The notes beneath the pieces were generated by a model. That model had not been told where the DNA came from. It searched no databases and was given only the letters and a program-made list of their open reading frames with translations. This document shows positions 11,620-21,899 of a DNA stretch of 64,000 nucleotides, piece after piece. The position numbers and the translations under genes were made by a program. The first letter of the stretch is position 1. Every line of letters begins with the position of its first letter. Source of the stretch: Coenobita brevimanus (taxonomy: Eukaryota; Arthropoda; Malacostraca; Decapoda; Coenobitidae); NCBI GenBank assembly GCA_032717465.1, contig CM064670.1:13298431-13362430 (forward strand), read 5' to 3'.

Positions 11620-12145
11620 TTAAGCCATATGTTAATACCCTGAATGTTTCATGTTGATGGCTCAAGCCATTCATGAGGTATAATGGTGCTGAAGGCTGGC
11701 AATAAGAACTAGTTGGCCTTTGGCAGCCATTTTGGTGACCTTGACCTTGACCCCGAGTGCCCGTTTTCGAACTTGTCCAAGATTTTGGCGGTATCTTGAT
11801 ACCTTGAAGGTTTCATGTTGATAGCTCAAGCCGTTCATAAGATATAATGGTGCTAAAGGCGGACGATAAGAACTAGTTGACCTTTGGCAGCCATTTTGGT
11901 GACCTTAACCTTGACCTCGAGTGCCCATTTTCTATTCCGTCCAAGATGGTTTCATGCTGATAGCTCAAGCCGTTCATGAGATATAATGGTGCTTAAGGGG
12001 GAGCGATAAAAGCTAGTTGACCTTTGGCAGCCATTTTGGCGACCTTGACCCCATGTCCCCATTTTCGAACTCGTCCAAGGTTTTGGCAAAATCTTGATAC
12101 CCTGAAGATTTCGTGTTGATAGCTCAAGCCATTCTTGAGATATAA
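11620..12145 (+). repeat. Satellite-like tandem repeat, about 3.3 units of about 160 bp
   Basis: The phrase g(t/c)tgat(a/g)gctcaagcc recurs at about 11653, 11818, 11956 and 12115, giving spacings of 165, 138 and 159. The short unit lacks a block of about 27 bases. Each unit holds gacctttggcagccatttt followed by a tgaccttgacc motif. A partial, inverted unit lies at about 9258-9297. Confidence 0.88.
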
Positions 12146-12149
12146 TGGG

Positions 12150-12201
<52 letters not shown>
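12146..12201. repeat. (AC)n microsatellite
   Basis: An AC tract joining the satellite to the inverted foldback copy. Confidence 0.95.
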
Positions 12202-12203
<2 letters not shown>

Positions 12204-12257
12204 TACAGGCCAAAACGTTATCGCTCTGCCTTCTAAAAGCGGGCAATAATAATAGTT

Positions 12258-13140
12258 ATAATAATAACAACATAGATGTGTGGTGTTCCTAACATATACA
12301 AACTGCAGACCCAAACGTGCCTATATTACCGAACACTGATATTAACCACAGAACCGACCACAGACCGTTCATATTATTACCACTGGACCTTCCTTATAGC
12401 ACTTCTGTATGGTAATACAACCCATTGTAGTCCTTTGTGGGATCACTAGGCCTACAGCTGTTTGGGAAAAATAACAGTGCACGACATGCCTATAACCCAC
12501 TAAAATAGACCTGTGACGTTTCACAGACACCCATCAAATAGCCTATGAAGAGTTAGTGGACAAAGAAACAAATGACTGGACATAAACAGAGGCCATTCGG
12601 TATATGACGACCTGACAAAACTGTTGCCATCCTGCCTTGCAGGTGTCATCATAGTTGTAGCAATAATAATAATAATAATAAAAAATAATAATAATAGTAC
12701 CAGCAGTAGTAGTAGTACTCACATGTTATTGGGCACGATACAGAGGAGGAAAAACGTAATAATCTCCCTGATAAAACTCGTGAACACAGCTTTGACGTAT
12801 GAAACCAAACAGTGCCACAGTATGCTGTAATGGTAGGGTTATAGTAATACTGACTACATTTATGTTTGACAGCAACTCAACCTTTTGTCAAGGCAAACAG
12901 ATACTGCACTGCATCAACATATGCTGTTTCAGTGTTTGTCCTCCTCTGTTTTGTGCCTAATAACCTGTGATTATTATTTATATTATCATTATCATTTTTA
13001 TCAACATCATTATTATTATGACATCTGCAAAGCAGGTTGGCAACAGTTTTGTCAGGTCGTCATATACCGATGCGAGACATTCGGCCTCTGTCTATGTCCA
13101 GTCGTTTGTTTGTCAACTAACTCATCTTAGGCTATCTGAT
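12258..13140. mobile_element. Palindromic foldback element, copy 2, inverted and truncated
   Basis: The reverse complement of most of copy 1. 12258-12630 matches 8771-9148, and 12617-13140 matches 7715-8238 inverted. The loop (about 12660-13010) lies in the opposite direction to copy 1. It lacks the LINE fragment found in copy 1. The match extends outward through the microsatellite to about 12095, so the pair forms a larger inverted repeat with 7715-9305. Confidence 0.75.
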
Positions 13141-13849
13141 GGATGTCAGTATCCGTGTTTTTGTCTCTCTTTATTCGCCACAGAAAGATACAACTGCGAC
13201 AAGAGAGTATTTTCAGAGTAGTATGTCTCTCTCTCTTGAAGGCTGAGTCTAATCTGCTGCATCTGTCCTGCTCCCCACTGGGAGTGGCCTGAGATCAGCA
13301 GTTTATAGAGGTGCCATATTCCTCAGCCACTCTGGGATTTATACATGAATAGAAGTAAGTTACAACTCTACCATGCACATCATACACCTCAATAAAGTAC
13401 TATTAATTACATTAAAATATACCAACAGGGTATTTGTGTTTTCCCAAGACTTAAACATACAATTCATATTCTTCTATCGCCTTCCCATACCCTCATGTTT
13501 ACGTCCGAAAATGCTGACTTTCGCAGGTCTGCCGCTCATCTTATTCCCACACCACACACTGAAGTGGCATGTGGATCTTTATCTCAAAACAACACATTTT
13601 CTCTAAATATGAATAAACATAATGTGTATAGTAGCGAGAGACAATGATGTTGGCACCAGAACACAATCACAAACTTCAGTGAAAAGGTGTTGTACCAATC
13701 TCAGACAATGCTATATTGCGTATGTTTAGTGTGAAACATACGTATAAAATAGTGCAGTGAGTGTTCATCGAGAAATATTGCAAGCATTGACTGACTTAAC
13801 GAAAATCTAGCACAAGGATCAGACACAAGAAATATGCCAGAGCCACATA
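13141..13849. other. No gene recognised
   Basis: A mixed-composition stretch with no supported gene. 13720-13800 is the reverse complement of 9365-9450. Confidence 0.55.
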
Positions 13850-13958
13850 TATATGCGTATGCCGTGCAACAAGTGTTTGTGGAGAAATCTATTGTGTGCA
13901 TCGCATGTGTTAGGCAAACGTAGTGGAAGGAGAGAACAAAATACGCCACACACACACA

Positions 13959-14012
<54 letters not shown>
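13850..14012 (+). repeat. Segmental duplication D1, copy b, left part, ending in (CA)n
   Basis: Matches window positions 1-144, including tctattgtgtgcatcgcat and the following CA tract (13951-14012). It is cut off by the CR1-like LINE beginning at 14013. Confidence 0.85.
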
Positions 14013-14015
<3 letters not shown>

Positions 14016-14016
<1 letters not shown>

Positions 14017-16204
14017 CGACCATGCAGTAATAAATTGCAACTTCAGGATAGCATATGACATAGTTAACAGCAATGAAAGTTACAAAAAGAGCCTAAATTA
14101 TAAAAAGGGAAATTATCATGACCTAAAGAAGTATTTCTTACAAGTTGATTGGGAAAATGAGCTTAGAGGACAAGATTTAAATGCTGTATATAAAAAATTC
14201 TGTGAATTTTATGAAATAGGAGTCCAGAAGTACATCCCACAGCACAAAGAAGCAGATAAGAAAATACAGAAATGGTTCAATACAGAATGTAAAAAATCAA
14301 AAGAATGAAGAGATTTGTTGTGGAACAGATACAGAAGACACAATAGTGAAAGGGCATATAATAATTACAAACAGGCAAGAAACGATTATACGAGAATAAG
14401 GAGGGAAGCCCAAAAACAGTTTGAGGAGGATATCATAAATAAAAGTAGTGATCAACCGAAGCTATTTTACAGCTACATCAGGAGTAAAACCAAAGTAAAA
14501 GATATAATACAATCCATTACAGACGAGGGAATCACCTATACACAAGAGAAAGATATTTGTGAAGCACTAAATAAGAATTTCCAATCAGTTTTTACAGAAG
14601 AAAAAAATTTTTGAGACGGACTATGTGGAACATGCATGTCCACGCATACTACCAGATATACAAATATCAGAAAAAGTAATACAGGAGGAGTTAAGTAAAT
14701 TAGACAGAGGAAAAGCAAATGGCCCTGATGAAATTTCATGTGGGGTGCTACGAGAATGTGCAAAGGAGTTAAGTAAACCATTATTTTTAATTTTCAAGAA
14801 ATCCTTGAGTCAAGGTAAACTACCTGATATTTGGAAGAAAGCAAATATTGTCCCCTTATTCAAGAAAGGGAATAGACAAAATCCACTCGACTACAGACCA
14901 GTATCACTGACCAGTGTTGTAAGCAAGGTATTAGGAAAGCTTATAAGAAAAGCTTGGGTAAAACATCTAGAAGAACACAATATGATCACAGAAAGACAGT
15001 TTGGTTTCAGAAAAGGAAAATCATGTGTTACTAATCTGTTGAGCTACTATGACAATGTAACAGGCACAATACAGGAAAGAGAAGGATGGGTGGACAGTAT
15101 CTATTTGGATTTCAAGAAAGCATTTGACACAGTACCACACCAAAGACTTTTATAGAAACTGTACCATCAAGGAGGAATTAGAGGCAAACTGTTTTGTTGG
15201 ATGCAAGATTTTCTCAAAAAAAAAAAAAAAAAAAAAAAAATGAGAACAGTACTAAGGGGAAACTACTCATCATGGAAAGAAGTGACCAGTGGAGTACCAC
15301 AGGGCTCAGTGCTGGCACCAATCATGTTTTTAGTGTATATAAATGATATAGACAGTAACACTGGAAATGAAAGCTATCTAAATATGTTTACAGATGATGC
15401 AAAAATACAAAGGAGAATTGCTAACACAGACTCTTGTAATGAGCTACAAGAAGAATTAAATAAACTTCATGAATGAAGTAATACATGGCAAATGGAATTC
15501 AATGTGGACAAGTGTCATATAATCATGTTTGGTAAAAGTGGAAAAAGACCTGATTGGGATTATACGTTTGGAAATAAAACCCTACACACATCAGAAAGAG
15601 AGAAGGACCTAGGTGTGATTATCAATAACAGACTATCTCCGGCTGACCACATCAGTGAGAAGGTACGGAACATGTATACATTGCTTGCAAATATGAGAAT
15701 AGCATTCACATACATAAATGAAGACATGCTAAGAAGGATAATAACATCATTCATCAGACCAGCCCTGGAGTATGCATCAGTAGTCTGGAGTCCTCATCTC
15801 AAAAAACACATAGACAAGATTGAAAAAGTTCAAAGAGCCGCTACAAGATGGATACCAAGCTTAAGGGATCTAAGCTACGAAGAAAGACTAAATAAACTGA
15901 ATCTACCACATTATAGGAGAGAAGGAAAAGAGGTGACATGATTATGCTATATAAATGCATATCAGGGAAGGAGAAAATAGACATAAATGATTACTTAACA
16001 TATGGGGAAGCATCAGCAAGAGGACACTGCAAAAAACTGCATAAGAAGAGAGGTAATAAAGACATGAGGAAATTCAGTTTCCCAAACAGAGCAGTTGATC
16101 AGTGGAATGCACTACCGAATGAAATAGTGTGTGCCAAAACAATTCACAAATTTAAGGATATGTACGATAAATATGGTTTAAGACATGGGACAGTACGAGC
16201 TTGA
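14016..16204 (+). pseudogene. CR1-like LINE ORF2: end of endonuclease plus reverse transcriptase
   Basis: This encodes the replication protein of the LINE. Visible in order are SDHAVI (end of endonuclease, 14016-14033), a charged linker, and the RT core with LDRGKANGPDEIS (14700), IVPLFKKGN, DYRPVSLTSVVSKVLGKL (14890-14940), QFGFRKGKSC, YLDFKKAFDTVPHQRL (15105-15150), SGVPQGSVLAPIMF (15287) and MFTDDAKI (15385; FTDD in place of YADD). The C-terminal module has AATRWIPSLRDLSYEERL and WNALPNEIVCAKTIHKFK. Stops at about 14306, 14612, 15153 and 15474 and several frame changes disrupt it. A run of 25 A at 15216-15240 sits inside the RT coding region. Confidence 0.9.
15216..15240. repeat. A25 tract inside LINE coding sequence
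   Basis: Twenty-five consecutive adenines between the frames containing MQDF and MRTVLRGNY. It is internal to the element, so it is not its tail. Confidence 0.95.
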
Positions 16205-16237
16205 CTCATTCCTGTAAAGATACAATTAGGTAAGAAC

Positions 16238-16291
16238 ACACACACACACACACACACACACTCACCCACACACACATGCTCATACACTACA
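16238..16291. repeat. Remainder of the D1 (AC)n tract and its flank
   Basis: The AC tract continues to about 16261, then tcacccacacacacatgctc and atacactaca, matching 125-162 of copy a. It separates the two CR1-like insertions. Confidence 0.85.
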
Positions 16292-16610
16292 GGAGCGAAG
16301 GAAAAGAGGTGACATGATAATGCTATATAAGTGCATATCAGGGAAGGAGAAAATAGACATAAATGATTACTTAACATATGGAGAAGCATCAGCGAGAGGA
16401 CACTGCAAAAAACTGCATAAGAAGAGAAGTGATAAAGACGTAAGGAAATTCAGTTTCCCAAACAGAGCAATTGATCAATGGAATGCACTACCGAATGAAA
16501 TAGTATGTGCCAAAACAATTCACAAATTTAAGGATATGTACGATAAATATGGTTTAAGACACGGGACAGTACGAGCTTGACTCATTCCTGTAAAGATACA
16601 ATTAGGTAAG
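16292..16610 (+). mobile_element. CR1-like LINE, 3'-terminal fragment, second insertion in D1
   Basis: Nearly identical to 15914-16237. It encodes the last 88 codons (IMLYKCISGKEKIDINDYL to YGLRHGTVRA, 16314-16580) and ends in aattaggtaaga. The flanks share ACTACA (left at about 16286-16291, right at about 16611-16616). The empty D1 copy reads catacactacataactcc at this point. The left junction has microhomology with the LINE itself (acactaca.gag), so the duplication could be a base or two shorter. Confidence 0.85.
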
Positions 16611-17515
16611 AACTACATAACTCCTCATCTTCAAACCCTTCAAGGTCCTGCCAGCATCTCAACACCTCTGGAGGAAGTGAGTTATCCGTATTTTGTTGAT
16701 TTGTATCCTGCCCTATTTCTATATTTCTATATTTTTTACACAAATAAGTATTGTTTTTTACATATACACATATGAGATGGAAGAAAGTTCAGCTTCAATA
16801 TCAGTACTAGCAAAAAGACTAGTGGTCATGTCGAGTTTCTGATAACACTATCAAAAAGCTTATGATATTTTACATGTATACTTTGAGTTGAAAAAAAAAA
16901 TAATAATAATAATAAAACCTAACGAGCAAAAATATGTAGGTGTGGGTGAGGCAGGGAAAGAGTGTTTTTATCTTGCGAGGAGGAGTATTCTACGTTTGTC
17001 ATCCAATTACTCCAAAACTATTGGATGTATCGATTTCCTATAAGAACCATGAGAAAAATCAGTGAATTTTACTTATGTACTGAACATAACAGTGTAATAT
17101 CTCTTATGAAAAGTCGTTGTTACATAGGCGGGAATATAACAGTTATTGTGGACGCATGATGAAAATGCAGCACGGCCGTAAGTATCCTGTACTTTTTTGT
17201 GATTTACTTGGAAACTATAAGGCCAATAAAAAATTGGCAGGTACCATGAGAAAGTTAATGAAATTCTACACAAGATTATGAAATAAAAACATAATGTGTG
17301 CAAGAAAACTTTTGCGGTAGAGCTCCCTGAACAATTTTTTTTTTTTTTTTTTTTTTTTTTTCAAAAAATGGCTTTCAGTTTTTTGCTGTTTTCTTGAAAA
17401 CTACAAATTGCTTCAAAACCGGACTTTCTCATTAGAAAGCTGATGAAATTCTCTGTCAAAACTTCCAATAACATTTTTCTGTATGATGGAAAACATTCGA
17501 ACTAGGATGTTGGGA
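16611..17515 (+). repeat. Segmental duplication D1, copy b, right part
   Basis: Matches about 157-1430. It contains one unit of the tandem repeat that is triplicated in copy a. A poly(T) run (about 17334-17361) is longer here than its counterpart at 1275-1289. Confidence 0.85.
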
Positions 17516-18115
17516 GGCGGGTGGAGTAAAATCGTGTGTCGGCAAAACTTATAAAACTTATCCATGCATGAGAGGGTTGACGACAAAAGCATCAACATGT
17601 ATGGGAACAGCCACACCCTAATGACAACAAAAGCATCAACACGTATGGGCACAACCACACCCTAATGACGACAAATGCGTCAATGAGTACGAAGGGGTTA
17701 AGAAATTAGAATTCAGAGTGCTGACTTTCTTGCACATTTTGAGAGGGTAGCACCAGTCAAGCAGGGTAGTATTCCCAACTTTTGCTGAACTTTTTCAGTG
17801 TTTCAGTAAAACAGAGAGTAGGCCAGCATCCTCGCCAATAAAAGTTTCTCCAACTGTCAACACCAATCTCCAAGCACAGTACACACTATACTTCCTTTTC
17901 AAAATTAAAAAAGAAAAATGGCACATTAACCAGGCCTCGGAACCCCCGGGGGGGGACCATAAATCCCCCCACCATCTGCTCCTCTCCCAGTGATGACTCA
18001 GTGAGATGCCCGGAATCACTGTCTGACACTTCTTCATTTCTGCAATATTTGCAGCCGTTCCTCTAACTTTCTCTCTGTTGAACATCACCGTTCCTCCTCC
18101 AAACACCACCATCTC
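17516..18115. other. No gene recognised
   Basis: A short tandem duplication (acgacaaaagcatcaacatgt.tgggaacagcc) lies at about 17580-17690. A G10 run (gggggggggg region) occurs near 17948. The right part may belong to the untranslated 5' region of the following LINE. Confidence 0.5.
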
Positions 18116-20924
18116 TTCTTAGCTAAGACTCAGATGTCTGAGGCAGCTGAAAGCAAACCCTTTTCTGCATCCTCCTATTTTCTATATACTCATTTCAAAG
18201 CCAAAGGTGGCTGTTGTGTACTGTATATGTACGCAACAACTTATCTTGCTCTCGTGTTCCTGAACTTGATTCTTCAGAATTCTCTGCTCTTTGGCTTCGG
18301 CTCTCGTGTCATTTTCTGACTAAACATATCTGCGCTTTTTACTTATCCCTTAATTCTACTGACTCTCAGAAATTCTTTGACTATCTTACTCTACGATGGA
18401 ACATATTCTACCCATTTCTCCTTTCTCTGAAATCTCCCATCTAGGAGATTTCAATGTTCACCATCACCTTTGGCTATCTTCTCCTTTCACTGATCCACCT
18501 GGTGAACAAGCCTACATCTTTTCTATTCTTAATGACCTAGAGCAGCTTGAACAGAACCCTACCTGTATCCCTGACTGCCTTGGAGTGAACTCCAAAATAT
18601 TTTACCCCTTCCTTACAGCTAGTCCTTCTGCTTACGCTGTTAATCTTTCTTCTCCGTTGGGCTCCTCTGATCTCAACCTTACTACCTTGACCTGTCCTAT
18701 TGCTCTGGTACAGACTGTGAACTCTCCAAAGAAACGTTGACTGCGGACTGGGAGGCCCTCAGGCAGTACTTCTTTTATTTTCCATGGAATGATTATTGCT
18801 TCCATGGCTGGGAGCCATCTGAGCGTGCCTTGCGCATTACGGAGGTTATTCTCTCAGGCATGGAAGCATACATTCCCTTCTCATATCCTTTGACTAATGC
18901 AAGAAAGACCTGGTTTAATCACACTTGATCTAATGCTGTCTGCAACAAGGAGAGGGCCTGTAAAAGATACCAGAGCCAACCCACCCCTAAATCACATATT
19001 TTTTTTATGTTTCTGCCTGGAATCATGCTAAGTCTGTTCTTCGCTCTGCAAAAAACAATTTTATCCATACTAAATGCTCTCAACTCGCCAAGTCGAATTC
19101 TTCCTGCTCCTTCTGGCACCTTGCCAAAAACCAACTTTACTTCATCGTCCTTACCTCCTCTTTTCTACTCTGATAGCTCTGTAACTATTTCTTCTACTGA
19201 TGAAGCAGATCTCTTTGCTGAGACTTTCTCCTCCAATTCCACCTTAGACGATTCCGGTGCTGTTCCTCCATCACTCCCCTCCTCTGACTTCCTCATGGCT
19301 GACATTAAAATTTCTTCAGCTGATGTATTTTCTGCCATCACTGACCTTAATACTAACAAGGCATATGGGCCTAATGGAGTCCCTCCTGTTGTCCTCAAGA
19401 ACTGTGCTCTGGTGCTTAAACCCTGCCTAGGTAAACTCTTTCGCCTTTGTCTTTCAACTTGTAACTTTCCTTCTTGCTGGGAGTTTGCTCTCATTCAGCC
19501 AGTCCCAAAGAAGGGTGACCATTCACAACGCTTTAACTATCGTCCAATTGTTTAAACATCCTGTGTCTCAAAAGTTTTCTAGTCTACTCTTAACAGAATA
19601 ATTTTAAAGCATTTTTCCTATCACAAGCTTCTTTCTGATCGACAGTATGGGTTCCGTCAGGGACGATTCACTGGCAATCTTCTCACCTACCTTTCAGGGT
19701 CCTAGTCATCCTCCTTTCGGGACTTTGGCAAAAGCTTTGCCATTGCACTTGACATCTCAAAGGCTTTCGATCGAGTCTGGCATAAATCTTTAATTTCCAA
19801 ACTGCCCTCTTACAGTTTCTATTCTTCTATCTGTGCCTTCATCTATAGCTTTCTTTCTGGTCGTTCTGTAACCACTGTTGTAGATGGCCATCGTTCTTCT
19901 AGATCAATCAACAGTTGTGTTCCTCAGGGCCCTGTCCTATCACCAACTCTCTCTCTTTTATTCATCAGTGACCTAAGCCATACATCTAGCCCTATCCACT
20001 CATATGCTGATGACTCCACCCTTCACCTTTTCATTCGGTTACTGCAACGTCCATCTCAGCAGTTACTTCAACAAACAAGGGATGAGGATATGGCGCACCT
20101 AATGTCTGACTTGGCTCGTTTCTCTGACTGGGGTAAAATTATTCTTGTTTTTTATGCATCAAAGACAGTTTATACGCCTACCAACCCGACAAAATCTTCA
20201 ACAGGAGTACCCACTAATGTTTAATAATATCCAGCTCAATCCTGCATCATCCTCAAACATGCTTGGGGTTTTATTCACTCAGGACTTATCTTGGAAAGAT
20301 CATATTGCATCTCTTGTAAAATTCTACTTCCAAGAGATTAGGTGTGCTAAATCGAATCCGTACCTTCTTTACCCTTGCACAGTTGTCAACTTTACTCAGG
20401 AGTTTTATTCGCCCCTGTGTGGAGTACAACTCTCATGTGTGGGGAGGCTCCCCATATACTGTACATCTCTTTCCAATAGGGTGGAGTCAAAGGCTTGTTG
20501 TCTCATTAACTCTCCTTCTCTTACTGGCTCCCTTCAACCTCTGTCTCTTTGCTGCACTGTTGCATCTTTATCTCTTTTCTATCGCTGCTTCAATAGTCAC
20601 TGCTCCTCTGAACTCTCTGCTTGCATCCCTCCACCTCTACGACAGGCGTGTAGCACCCGTCTAGCAACAAACTCTCATCCCATTTCTGTTCAGCTCTCTA
20701 ATGCAAGAGTTAACCAATACTTCTAGTCTTTCATTTATGCAACAGGTCAACTCTGGAGCTGTCTCCCTCTGTCTGTGTTTCCTACTTCCTATGATCTCCA
20801 GTCTTTGAAACGCAGTGTGTCCAGGCATCTCAAAATGAATGGATCTTGAACTTGTCTCTCTTTTGTATTTTTTTTTCTTTGAAGGAACTGTTTGCAGGCT
20901 CCTGGCATTTGGTTCCTTCTTCCC

Positions 20925-20955
<31 letters not shown>
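18116..20955 (+). mobile_element. Degenerate LINE with poly(A) tail (jockey/CR1 group, unresolved)
   Basis: The stretch encodes broken endonuclease and reverse-transcriptase parts and ends in a long A run (20928-20955). The left boundary is uncertain because no target duplication was found. Protein fragments resemble LINEs common in decapods by my recollection, but the clade cannot be fixed by eye. Confidence 0.75.
18180..20790 (+). pseudogene. LINE ORF2 pseudogene (endonuclease and reverse transcriptase)
   Basis: Endonuclease pieces: YVRNNLSCSRVPELDSSEF (about 18223), LGDFNVHHHLWLSSPF (18440) and SSPLGSSDLNL (about 18650), where the conserved SDH histidine is leucine. RT pieces: NTNKAYGPNGVPPVVLKNC (19350), YRPIV followed by a TAA (about 19540-19555), FGFR-like QYGFRQGRF (19645), ALDISKAFDRVWHKSLISK (19745), SCVPQGPVLSPTLSLLFISD (19915) and SYADDSTLH (YADD at 20003-20014). 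The C-terminal region (20350-20790) has FIRPCVEYNSHVWGGSP and LSNARVNQYF. There are stops and frame changes throughout. Confidence 0.82.
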
Positions 20956-21522
20956 GTGCCGAGTATAACATGCATGTTTCAAGTGCAGCACAAGTAAGAA
21001 CAGAATGTGCATTGTTAAAAAATTATAACTCACAGTGCAAACGATTAAGTGCAGCGCAACACAGGATTACTGTACGTGCTTCAGGTGCACCTTCACCACT
21101 GTCAGAACCATAGAGGTGGCAGGTTAATCTTCATGGCAGTCACGGACGTATCGTAAGTACCCTGTACACTGCTAAATATTTTCCTTGCTCACTTTATAAT
21201 TTCTCATTCTCTGGTTCCTTTTCATTTATTTTATGGTTTCTGTCCCTTATTTGTGTGCATAGGGTCTTAAATAGGTGCTGTGCATGTCCGATAGGGAGTT
21301 ATTTAGGTGGTTTTCAAAGATAAGTTGGGTTGGGGTCTATATGTACCTGTCCAGGGGCATTTTTCCCAAGTCCCGGACAAGACCAAGTCCCAGAACTTGC
21401 TTGAGCTCTATTACGTCGGATCTTGAAGGAATTACTGTAATGCAGTTCTAAGTTTTTGATGGTGCAGCTCTAAAAATCTTGGCGCAGCTTAGATACCAAT
21501 ATTTATTTATTCATTCATTATC
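20956..21522. other. No gene recognised
   Basis: Sequence without supported genes between two mobile elements. There is a weak repeat of the motif agtgcagc(a/g)ca at 20980-21060. Confidence 0.5.
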
Positions 21523-21589
21523 TAAGCCTGTATCGCCTCATGAGGATCATAGGAGCCCGGGGCTAGGCAGAGTTGTTTCTGACATTTAA
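21523..21589 (-). mobile_element. Dispersed repeat S1, tail fragment
   Basis: Contains ataggagcccggggctaggc and tgacatttaagatgagag, matching the 3' part of the S1 repeat seen complete at 39770-40272 and 51165-51680. It is truncated by, or fused with, the tRNA-derived SINE that follows. Confidence 0.65.
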
Positions 21590-21790
21590 GATGAGAGGTG
21601 GTGGCTGAATCGGTAGAGAGGTGGCCTGCAGTCCTAATGGACCCATGTTCGAATCCCTGCAGGGGCAGGGAACAGTTTAAGGATTTTAATTTTGAAATGC
21701 CAACTGCGACGAAACACCACAGGGACGTCACGATATCCACCTCAGGAGGAGACCATGGAGGGGCTCTGAGGGTGTGTGCAATACCCAGGT
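21590..21790 (+). mobile_element. tRNA-derived SINE
   Basis: The left part resembles a tRNA gene with internal polymerase III promoter boxes: an A-box-like tggctgaatcggtagag (about 21602) and a strong B box gttcgaatccc (about 21648). The cloverleaf is imperfect, and the unit continues into about 130 bases of unrelated sequence. This argues for a SINE, not a functional tRNA gene. Confidence 0.65.
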
Positions 21791-21899
21791 AGTATGGGCC
21801 TATGTCCCCTACAACCTTGCGCCCCTATTCCCTGCAACAGAGCCTGTGAAAACTACACAGTACTGGTCCATTACCTTCCAGCTGGACCAGCCCACGCCA

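Larger units (their letters stand above)
14013..16237 (+). mobile_element. CR1-like LINE inserted in a (CA)n tract
   Basis: The element is 5'-truncated inside its endonuclease domain, starting right at the SDHAVI motif, and runs through the reverse transcriptase to a 3' end made of aattaggtaagaac instead of poly(A). The left flank is (CA)n (13951-14012) and the right flank is (AC)n (16238-16261). The unoccupied D1 copy has one continuous CA tract at 101-144, which proves insertion into the microsatellite. Clade assignment (CR1/L2 group) is by protein resemblance. Confidence 0.87.
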
